From NCBI GenBank assembly GCA_937877565.1, contig CALFJB010000112.1:1-10142 (forward strand): a DNA stretch of 10,142 bases. The letters are read 5' to 3'. Every line of letters starts with the position of its first letter. Within the stretch, counting starts at the first letter, position 1. Both the position numbers and the translations under genes were made by a program. This stretch comes from an uncultured Selenomonadales bacterium. GTDB lineage: Bacteria > Bacillota > Negativicutes > Selenomonadales > Selenomonadaceae. This document shows, piece after piece, positions 5,545-10,142 of the stretch. The notes beneath the pieces were generated by a model that saw only the letters and a program-made list of their open reading frames with translations, was not told the origin of the DNA and did not search any database.

Positions 5545-7038
5545 ATGCCCAATTTAAATTGGCTCGGCAAAGATAAAGTCGTTACCTATCATCAGAAAGT
5601 ACCGTATCATTTTCTGGACAAAAAATTTTCAGTCGGCAATAGCGACAACAAAATTATTCACGGCGATAATTTAATTGCGTTAAAATCTTTGTTGCCGCGC
5701 TATGAAAATAAAATCAATTGCATTTATATTGATCCGCCATACAATACCGGCAATGAAAATTGGATTTACAACGATAATGTTTCAGATTCAAGGTTGCAGA
5801 AATGGTTAGGGCAGGTTGTAGGCAAGGAAGGCGAAGATTTAACGCGCCACGATAAATGGCTGTGTATGATGTACCCGCGCCTTAGACTTTTGCAAAAACT
5901 TTTGGCTGATGACGGCGCAATTTTTATCAGCATTGACGATAACGAACAGGCAAATTTGAAATTAATTTGTGATGAAATTTTTGGCGCGTGGAATTTTATT
6001 TGTAATGTTATTTGGCAGAAAAGATTTTCGCGCAGTAACGATGCAAAATATTTTTGTGATAATCACGATTATATTTTTGTTTATGCTAAGGATAAAAATA
6101 AATGGCGTCCAAATTTATTGCCACGCGCTGAAGAAATTCCAAAAGGTTATAAAAATCCAGATAACGACCCGCGAGGCGTTTGGACTTCAGTTTCTTTAGT
6201 TGCAAACGGCGAACGCGCCAATGGATATTACGAAATTATCGGACCGACTGGAAAAATTTTTAACGTACCAAAAGGTCACCACTGGTCTTTCAGTCAAGAA
6301 AATTTTCAAAAAATGCTTGCAGATAACAGAATTTGGTTTGGCGCAGATGGAAACGGCGTACCGCGTCGAAAAACTTTTTTATCTGAAGTGCAACAAGGTT
6401 TAGTTCCTTTTACAATTTGGCTACGTGATGAAGTTGGAGACACTCAAGAATCAAAACGCGAGGTAAAATCATTGGAAATAAATTTTGATTTTCCCAAGCC
6501 AACAAGATTGATTGAAAGAATTTTAAAACTTGCAAGCGATAAAAATTCAATCGTGCTTGACAGTTTTGCAGGGAGCGGGACAACTGCCCACGCGGTTATA
6601 AATTTGAACAAACAAGACGGCGGCAACCGCAAATTTATTCTGATAGAGTTAAACGACTACGCAGAAAATATTACAGCCGAGCGCGTTAAACGAGTTGGCG
6701 GCAGTTTTGATTTTTACGAAATAGGCGAAAGTCTTTTTGATGAAGATGATTTTATAAATGAGGCAGTACCGTTTGAAAGAATTTGCGAATATATTTATTA
6801 CAGTGAGACGCGCAAAAATTATCAGCCCTGCGAAGAAAAAAATTTATTGGGCGTAGATGACGACACAGCGTATTATTATTTTGGCGGCGAAGATTTAAGC
6901 TGGACAACTTTAGCCAAAATAAAAACCCGCGCAAAAGTTTATGTGATTTACGCGGATTCTTGCCATTTAAGCGAAGACGAAATGCAAAAATATAACATAC
7001 ATTTTCGGCAAATTTCCTTCGACGTGCGGAAATATTAA
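5545..7038 (+). CDS. Adenine-specific DNA methyltransferase, type III Mod-like (beta class), without a Res partner
   Basis: The enzyme should transfer a methyl group from S-adenosylmethionine to adenine N6 in a specific DNA site. Motif IV, DPPY, is at residues 63-66 (YIDPPYNTGNE) and motif I, FAGSGT, at 341-346. This order, with a roughly 275-residue target-recognition region between them, marks the beta class used by type III Mod subunits. HGDNLIALKSL precedes motif IV, and RHDKWLCMMYPRL and ISIDDNE follow it, as in type III Mods. At 497 residues it is shorter than many Mods. The ATG at 5545 has TTGGAGGT 7 bases upstream; the frame is open further upstream but lacks such a site. No restriction subunit adjoins it: the macrodomain gene diverges on the left and the SirTM gene converges on the right, with stop codons overlapping at 7035-7038. 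It is therefore an orphan methyltransferase or part of a different system. Confidence 0.92.
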   Translation: MPNLNWLGKDKVVTYHQKVPYHFLDKKFSVGNSDNKIIHGDNLIALKSLLPRYENKINCIYIDPPYNTGNENWIYNDNVSDSRLQKWLGQVVGKEGEDLTRHDKWLCMMYPRLRLLQKLLADDGAIFISIDDNEQANLKLICDEIFGAWNFICNVIWQKRFSRSNDAKYFCDNHDYIFVYAKDKNKWRPNLLPRAEEIPKGYKNPDNDPRGVWTSVSLVANGERANGYYEIIGPTGKIFNVPKGHHWSFSQENFQKMLADNRIWFGADGNGVPRRKTFLSEVQQGLVPFTIWLRDEVGDTQESKREVKSLEINFDFPKPTRLIERILKLASDKNSIVLDSFAGSGTTAHAVINLNKQDGGNRKFILIELNDYAENITAERVKRVGGSFDFYEIGESLFDEDDFINEAVPFERICEYIYYSETRKNYQPCEEKNLLGVDDDTAYYYFGGEDLSWTTLAKIKTRAKVYVIYADSCHLSEDEMQKYNIHFRQISFDVRKY

Positions 7039-7862
7039 ACGGCGTTCAAAAATTCTTTAATATCGGCGTCAATCAGAATACTTTGATTTTCAATTTGTTT
7101 GGGAGCAACCGCCTCGCCCTTGTTGACGCAGATATAACGCGCCTTTGGATTTTCGGCGGTAAAATTCCAAAAAGGATACTTGATAATACCGGGCGTGTTG
7201 CCGCCAACGCCCAATTCAAGATAAACAATTTTCTCAAGTAAATATTTATGCAAAAATTTTTGGTAATGAGCAGAGGCAAGTTTCCAGCCGACATCTTCAA
7301 CAAATTTATCATCTGCGCGAAGATTGGTAGTCATAACTTCGCCACACTTTGGACAGCGCGGGAATAATTCTTCAGGTACGGACAAATTTTTTTCGGCGGC
7401 AAGCATTTTTCTAACAATTTCTTCATTATCGTAAGTTTTATTGTGGCAAGGCGTGGAACATTGAAACAAGCCGTAATCGCCCTGCGTGTAAAAAAGTTTT
7501 GCCTTGTCAAAGCCGTTATTCTGAAATAAATGATCTACGTTCGTTGTAAGTACGAAATAAATTTTATCTTTGACAAGTTCCAAAAGTTTTTTATGTACTT
7601 CACTTGGCGGCTGATCGTAGCGATTGTAAAAAATATTTCTGCTCCAAAAAGCCCAAAATTCGCCGGCGGTAGGATAGGGATAAAAGCCGCCGCTGTACAT
7701 ATCTTGAAAACCGTATTTTTCCTCAAAATCTGAAAAATATTTTCTGAAACGTTCGCCGCCGTGATCTAAACCTGCGGCAGTCGATAAACCCGCGCCCGCG
7801 CCTATCAAAATTATTTTGGCGTCGCGCAGGATTTTTGCGGCTTGATAAATTTTCGCGTCCAT
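7035..7862 (-). CDS. Class M sirtuin (SirTM), probable NAD-dependent protein ADP-ribosyltransferase
   Basis: SirTM proteins use NAD+ to ADP-ribosylate proteins, in known cases a lipoylated GcvH-like carrier. The NAD-binding start is GAGAGLSTAAG (residues 21-31), followed by GGERF and FEEKYGFQDMYSGGFYPYP, which are hallmarks of this class. TTNVDHLF holds Asn108 and Asp110. The catalytic His of deacetylating sirtuins is replaced by Gln127 in YTQGDYGLFQC. As I recall, Streptococcus pyogenes SirTM uses Asn118 and Gln137, the same 19-residue spacing. Cys135, Cys139, Cys170 and Cys173 form the zinc ribbon, and GVGGNTPGII lies in the C-terminal Rossmann half. The 275-residue length is normal. The ATG at 7862 has AAAGGAG 8 bases upstream and an extended -10 before that. 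Its stop overlaps that of the methyltransferase. The matching zinc macrodomain is at 4725-5486. Confidence 0.92.
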   Translation of the reverse strand: MDAKIYQAAKILRDAKIILIGAGAGLSTAAGLDHGGERFRKYFSDFEEKYGFQDMYSGGFYPYPTAGEFWAFWSRNIFYNRYDQPPSEVHKKLLELVKDKIYFVLTTNVDHLFQNNGFDKAKLFYTQGDYGLFQCSTPCHNKTYDNEEIVRKMLAAEKNLSVPEELFPRCPKCGEVMTTNLRADDKFVEDVGWKLASAHYQKFLHKYLLEKIVYLELGVGGNTPGIIKYPFWNFTAENPKARYICVNKGEAVAPKQIENQSILIDADIKEFLNAV

Positions 7863-7882
7863 ATTTTCAACTCCTTTGCTAT

Positions 7883-7891
7883 ATTATAACA
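7883..7891 (-). promoter_or_regulatory. Extended -10 promoter of the SirTM gene
   Basis: TGTTATAAT on the - strand is a perfect extended -10 (TGn plus TATAAT). The -35 region is only T-rich. The expected transcript start lies almost at the AAAGGAG site, so the leader would be very short. The SirTM gene thus has its own promoter, separate from the macrodomain gene. Confidence 0.6.
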
Positions 7892-7901
7892 TTTTTTCGC
7901 A

Positions 7902-7934
7902 ACAAAAAAAGCGGCGGTTAATTCCGCCGTTTTA
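7902..7934 (-). terminator. Intrinsic terminator of the FtsZ-C-like gene
   Basis: CGGCGG (7912-7917) and CCGCCG (7924-7929) form a perfect GC stem with a 6-base loop, extended by flanking A/T pairs. The run of A at 7904-7910 gives a T-run on the - strand. A shorter T-run on the + strand makes it weakly bidirectional. It begins right at a TAA (7932-7934) that is in frame with the upstream gene. Confidence 0.88.
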
Positions 7935-8054
7935 ACCTCTGCCAATTATGTAAATACCGCCGTCGTTTGTACGTAGAAAAATTCTTTTCAAATTTGATTC
8001 GTGACACGCCGCAATAACCGCAATTTTCACTGTTTCGGCGTTATTGTCAATCGT
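7932..8054 (-). pseudogene. In-frame continuation of the FtsZ-C-like gene beyond its stop codon (40 codons)
   Basis: Directly after the TAA at 8055-8057 the same frame continues for 40 sense codons, about TIDNNAETVKIAVIAACHES then NLKRIFLRTNDGGIYIIGRG, and ends in a TAA lying in the terminator stem flank. The composition is protein-like, and VKIAVIAA resembles the last beta strand of an FtsZ C-terminal domain. The likely reading is that the gene once ended here and a nonsense mutation shortened it. Programmed readthrough, a sequencing error or chance are alternatives. Confidence 0.5.
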
Positions 8055-8954
8055 TTATTCAAGTTTAAATGTGTTTTCTTTGCCGACAATCGGAAACATA
8101 GCACTTGGAGCAGTCAATTTGTTAATTCTGTCAATAATTTTTCCGGCGTTATCAAAGTCCAAAATAAAAGCGTCGAAGTCTTCGCAGGCGTCAACTTTTT
8201 TATCAGTGATTAAAATTTTTAAAGCAGCGGGCGAATTTTTAATTGCGCTTGAAATGGCGGCGACTTCGCTACTTTTTGCGGCTACGAAGAGAAAATTTTT
8301 GTTACGGTTAAATTGCGTCAGAATTAAAATTACTGTAACTTTATCGTAAGGCGTTTTATCGTGAAAATCTACATCCCACATTATAACCGCGTCATCAGGA
8401 AAATTTTTTTCAATTTCTGCAGTAATTTCAGTACATTCAAGCAAATTCAAATTACCGTATGGACGCAAGATAATTCCTTTGGCGGAGTACAAATTTTTAT
8501 TCGTTTCAGTTGCCATTGCGTTTTTCAAGGCGTCAGTACCTGTAACGCCTTCGCCGCTTAAAATTACGGCTTCACCGGCGTTTTGCAAAACATATACAAT
8601 ATCAGCGAAATCAAGCATCTTGACAGGCATTAAAGCTACAATGAGATTAGGAATAATTTTTTCGGCGTCGTTTAGATTCAAAAAAAATGTATCGAAATTC
8701 GCGCAGGCGTCAACTTTTTTATCAGTGATTAAAATTTTTAAATAATTACTGTTCGGGATTAAATTTGAAATTTCCTCCACTTCATCACTTTTGGCAACGG
8801 CAATAATAGTATCAGCATCATCAATATTTTTCAGTGTAGCGGGAGCAATTTGAACGGATTTAAAAATTTTTTCAGCGTCGATATTTTTTGACACTATAAA
8901 AACTGTCTTCATTAAGACATCTGCAGAATCAGCGAAAATTTTTACGTTTTCCAT
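8055..8954 (-). CDS. FtsZ C-terminal-domain-like protein lacking the GTPase domain, with a duplicated flanking module
   Basis: Residues about 113-215 align by eye with the FtsZ C-terminal domain: MLDFADIVYVL matches FtsZ LDFADVRTIM. AGEAVILSGEG, SAKGIILRPYGNLNLLE, FPDDAVIMWDVDF and DKVTVILILT match the later strands and helices in order. The N-terminal FtsZ GTPase motif GGGTGTG is absent. A module of about 52 residues precedes the domain (50-101) and is repeated after it (about 222-274). Both copies contain LKILITDKKVDAC and a DF/FD-rich end, and the module resembles the last beta-alpha-beta part of the FtsZ N-domain. The ATG at 8954 has AAAGGAAG about 8 bases upstream. The 299-residue product ends at a TAA, but the frame stays open for 40 more codons. 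Its function is unknown; polymer capping or FtsZ binding is only a guess. Confidence 0.7.
   Translation of the reverse strand: MENVKIFADSADVLMKTVFIVSKNIDAEKIFKSVQIAPATLKNIDDADTIIAVAKSDEVEEISNLIPNSNYLKILITDKKVDACANFDTFFLNLNDAEKIIPNLIVALMPVKMLDFADIVYVLQNAGEAVILSGEGVTGTDALKNAMATETNKNLYSAKGIILRPYGNLNLLECTEITAEIEKNFPDDAVIMWDVDFHDKTPYDKVTVILILTQFNRNKNFLFVAAKSSEVAAISSAIKNSPAALKILITDKKVDACEDFDAFILDFDNAGKIIDRINKLTAPSAMFPIVGKENTFKLE
8183..8223. repeat. Copy A of a perfect 41-bp direct repeat (second module)
   Basis: These 41 bases are identical to 8702-8742. On the - strand they encode the FKILITDKK-like stretch (LKILITDKKVDAC) of the second module in the FtsZ-C-like protein. The copies are 519 bp, exactly 173 codons, apart, so recombination between them would keep the frame. 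Confidence 0.95.
8702..8742. repeat. Copy B of the perfect 41-bp direct repeat (first module)
   Basis: Identical to 8183-8223 while the neighbouring module bases differ at many positions. This suggests recent gene conversion or selection on this stretch. Confidence 0.95.
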
Positions 8955-8984
8955 TAAAATTTCTTCCTTTCAAAAATTGAAATT

Positions 8985-9013
8985 ATGGTACTCTAAATTA
9001 AAAATCTATTCAA
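8985..9013 (-). promoter_or_regulatory. Candidate promoter of the FtsZ-C-like gene
   Basis: TTGAAT (9008-9013) and TACCAT (8985-8990) are 17 bases apart on the - strand, about 30 bases before the ATG at 8954. The -10 matches only 4 of 6. It sits just after the terminator at 9019-9042, where a new promoter is needed. Confidence 0.35.
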
Positions 9014-9018
9014 TAACT

Positions 9019-9042
9019 AAAAAAAGCCCGTCGAAACGAGCT
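9019..9042 (-). terminator. Intrinsic terminator of the tRNA/small-protein unit
   Basis: On the - strand AGCTCG (9037-9042) pairs with CGGGCT (9025-9030), with one G-U, around TTTCGA. Seven T follow, counting the last stem base. It lies 15 bases after the CCA end of tRNA-Leu(GAG) and closes the mixed unit. Confidence 0.85.
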
Positions 9043-9057
9043 TGTAAATTTCTTAAG

Positions 9058-9144
9058 TGGTGCGGTCGATGAGACTTGAACTCATACGCCCAAACGAGCA
9101 CTACCCCCTCAAAGTAGCGTGTCTGCCAATTCCACCACAACCGC
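9058..9144 (-). tRNA. tRNA-Leu(GAG)
   Basis: This 87-base tRNA includes an encoded CCA (9058-9060). The acceptor GCGGTTG pairs with CGACCGC with one G-U. The anticodon arm is CTACT-TTGAGGG-GGTAG with anticodon GAG at 9108-9110, reading CUC/CUU leucine codons. It has the long variable arm of leucine tRNAs and a T arm ATGAG-TTCAAGT-CTCAT. The upstream YbjN-like gene ends 11 bases before its 5' end. Confidence 0.97.
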
Positions 9145-9155
9145 TTATTTGATTT

Positions 9156-9581
9156 TCAATCAGCCCATATAACTTTCATAATTTTCGGGTAAACATCACT
9201 CAAAGTTTTAAGTGCAGCAATAATGTAACCAAAAAGGGATTCAGGCTGAAACTCTCCATCACGAAGATCAGTCGGTAAATTGCCCTCAAGTACAACTTCA
9301 TTATCGGAATTTAAATTAAAAGTAAAAAACTTGTAGTTGCGATTTAAATCATTAAAGAGTTCATAAAAGACAGGAAGTTTTTCATCGTCTTCAACAGTTG
9401 CAATTTTTAAGAATAAAACTTTAACGTTTTCTTCCTCAAAAACAACAAATATATCAACTAAACTTCCATTCTTAATTTTCTGCGGAATACGAAAAAACGG
9501 AGTGCCATTAGGAAACTTATCTGCTTTGAAAAAAAGTTCCTCATTAGTTAAAAATTCTTCAAATAATTGATAATCATCCAT
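9156..9581 (-). CDS. YbjN-like small acidic protein of unknown function
   Basis: The 141-residue protein starts MDDYQLFEEFLTNEELFF at the ATG 9581, with GAGGTG about 6 bases upstream. The open frame runs further upstream only because it crosses tRNA-Leu(CAG). The pattern fits the YbjN/type III secretion chaperone-like alpha-beta fold: an F-x-A-D-x-F strand, a hydrophobic pair IFVVFEEENVKVLFLKIA, then LFNDLNRNYKFFTFNLNSDNEVVLEG with the LN-LN-x-Y-x-F signature. A C-terminal helix ending YPKIMKVIW follows. YbjN proteins have been linked to stress and motility regulation in enterobacteria, but the role here is unknown. No promoter fits in the 30 bases after the upstream tRNA, so it must be cut from the same primary transcript as the tRNAs. 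Confidence 0.75.
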   Translation of the reverse strand: MDDYQLFEEFLTNEELFFKADKFPNGTPFFRIPQKIKNGSLVDIFVVFEEENVKVLFLKIATVEDDEKLPVFYELFNDLNRNYKFFTFNLNSDNEVVLEGNLPTDLRDGEFQPESLFGYIIAALKTLSDVYPKIMKVIWAD

Positions 9582-9611
9582 AAGAAACACCTCATTTCGT
9601 TCCAAAAAACT

Positions 9612-9697
9612 TGGTGCGGCAGAGAGGACTTGAACCTCCACAGGGTCGCCCCCACTAGCGCCTGAAGCTAGCGCGTCTGCCATTCCGCCACTACCGC
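9612..9697 (-). tRNA. tRNA-Leu(CAG)
   Basis: This is an 86-base tRNA with encoded CCA (9612-9614). The acceptor GCGGTAG pairs with CTGCCGC with one G-U. The anticodon arm CTAGC-TTCAGGC-GCTAG gives CAG at 9662-9664, reading CUG. The long variable arm is present. Its 5' end is 8 bases from the stop of the preceding small gene. Confidence 0.97.
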
Positions 9698-9705
9698 CTA
9701 AATTG

Positions 9706-9972
9706 TTAGATATTTTCATCCAGCCAATCAACGACACGTTCCGGCAACCAACCGGCATAATTTTCGTCAATTTCCATAACTAGAATAAAATCACCTTCGT
9801 AAAGGTACTGGGCTAAATCCTCATGAACTTCTTCAGCAGAACCGTCTGAAAGTAAAAACCATTGATTTCCAAAAACACGACAACCCGCATCATACTCTTT
9901 AATAGCCTCAATGAGTTCATCGTAGTCTTGATGCTTTTCGTCAATTTTGTATGAAACGAAGTAGACTGCCAT
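9706..9972 (-). CDS. Cas2/SinR-like small ferredoxin-fold protein of unknown function
   Basis: The 88-residue protein starts at ATG 9972 with GGAGG 7 bases upstream. It has the pattern of small Cas2-like/SinR-family proteins: MAVYFVSYKID as first strand, a helix DYDELIEAIKEY, a W-x-L-x-S strand (QWFLLSDGS), then SAEEVHEDLAQYL as second helix, GDFILVMEI as third strand and a Trp-rich tail (GWLPERVVDWL). Some relatives are VapD- or Cas2-type nucleases, but I see no cas1 or CRISPR array, and the catalytic Asp of Cas2 cannot be assigned with confidence. Asp11 is the best placed after the first strand. It sits between tRNA-Leu(TAA), 20 bases upstream, and tRNA-Leu(CAG), 8 bases downstream, so its mRNA must be cut from a tRNA precursor. 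The fold call is tentative. Confidence 0.65.
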   Translation of the reverse strand: MAVYFVSYKIDEKHQDYDELIEAIKEYDAGCRVFGNQWFLLSDGSAEEVHEDLAQYLYEGDFILVMEIDENYAGWLPERVVDWLDENI

Positions 9973-9992
9973 TAGAAAACCTCCAAAAAAAC

Positions 9993-10081
9993 TGGTGCCG
10001 GAGACCGGAATCGAACCGGTACGAGAATCACTTCCCGAGGGATTTTAAGTCCCTTGCGTCTGCCAGTTCCGCCACTCCGGC
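9993..10081 (-). tRNA. tRNA-Leu(TAA)
   Basis: This is an 89-base tRNA with encoded CCA (9993-9995). The acceptor is GCCGGAG/CTCCGGC, and the anticodon arm AGGGA-CTTAAAA-TCCCT gives TAA at 10045-10047, reading UUA, the leucine codon expected to be common in this AT-rich genome. The long variable arm and the T arm ACCGG-TTCGATT-CCGGT are intact. Confidence 0.97.
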
Positions 10082-10087
10082 AAAAGA

Positions 10088-10142
10088 TGGAGCGGGTGAT
10101 GGGAATCGAACCCACGTGATCAGCTTGGAAGGCTGGAGCTCT
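10088..10142 (-). tRNA. tRNA-Gly(TCC), 3' part (5' end outside window)
   Basis: The 3' half is present: CCA at 10088-10090, acceptor strand CACCCGC, T arm with GTGGG-TTCGATT-CCCAT, and anticodon TCC at 10127-10129 in loop CTTCCAA. The anticodon stem has four pairs and a C-A mismatch at positions 27-43. Six bases separate it from tRNA-Leu(TAA). Confidence 0.93.

Noticed and set aside
7035..7862. CobB-type protein deacetylase
   Set aside because: The catalytic His is replaced by Gln127 and the N-terminal half has SirTM-specific motifs.
8183..8742. The 41-bp direct repeats as CRISPR or insertion-sequence ends
   Set aside because: There are only two copies, both in frame inside one protein and encoding the same module; no transposase is present.
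8001..8745. Several + strand open frames opposite the FtsZ-C-like gene
   Set aside because: They lack ribosome binding sites and family motifs and mirror the - strand coding sequence.
9582..9770. N-terminal extension of the YbjN-like frame by 63 codons
   Set aside because: The extension is a translation of tRNA-Leu(CAG); the ATG at 9581 has a good ribosome binding site.

Overview
The window is AT-rich bacterial DNA with short gaps between genes and strong AGGAGG-type ribosome binding sites. Its gene set (sepF, tsaD, unimodular queF, upp, tRNAs with encoded CCA) suggests Bacillota. Negativicutes is possible, but I cannot fix the class from this sequence alone.

Left part (1-3423, + strand): the 3' end of tsaD, a long CCTAAA-type inverted repeat, then queF and a pyridoxal/pyridoxamine kinase 6 bases apart. 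Next come an exported carboxymuconolactone-decarboxylase-fold protein overlapping upp and a small membrane protein, closed by a bidirectional terminator.

Middle (3431-7862): sepF faces that terminator on the - strand with its own promoter. Upstream of it a zinc-type macrodomain (ADP-ribosyl hydrolase family) overlaps a short prepilin-peptidase-like gene. A type III Mod-like adenine methyltransferase diverges from the macrodomain gene over a 58-base gap with overlapping candidate promoters. It then runs tail to tail, with overlapping stop codons, into a class M sirtuin (SirTM). SirTM and the zinc macrodomain are the known writer and eraser of one protein ADP-ribosylation system. Here they flank a DNA methyltransferase, and the usual GcvH-L and LplA2 partners are not in the window.

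Right part (7902-10142, - strand): a protein that looks like the C-terminal domain of FtsZ without the GTPase domain. It carries a duplicated roughly 52-residue module, a perfect 41-bp direct repeat 173 codons apart, and an in-frame stop followed by 40 more coding-like codons that end at the terminator. Upstream lies a mixed tRNA/mRNA unit: tRNA-Gly(TCC), tRNA-Leu(TAA), a Cas2/SinR-like small protein, tRNA-Leu(CAG), a YbjN-like protein, tRNA-Leu(GAG), terminator.

The best candidates for something undescribed are the SirTM/methyltransferase/macrodomain cassette and the FtsZ-C-only repeat protein. No stretch over 300 bases lacks a gene.
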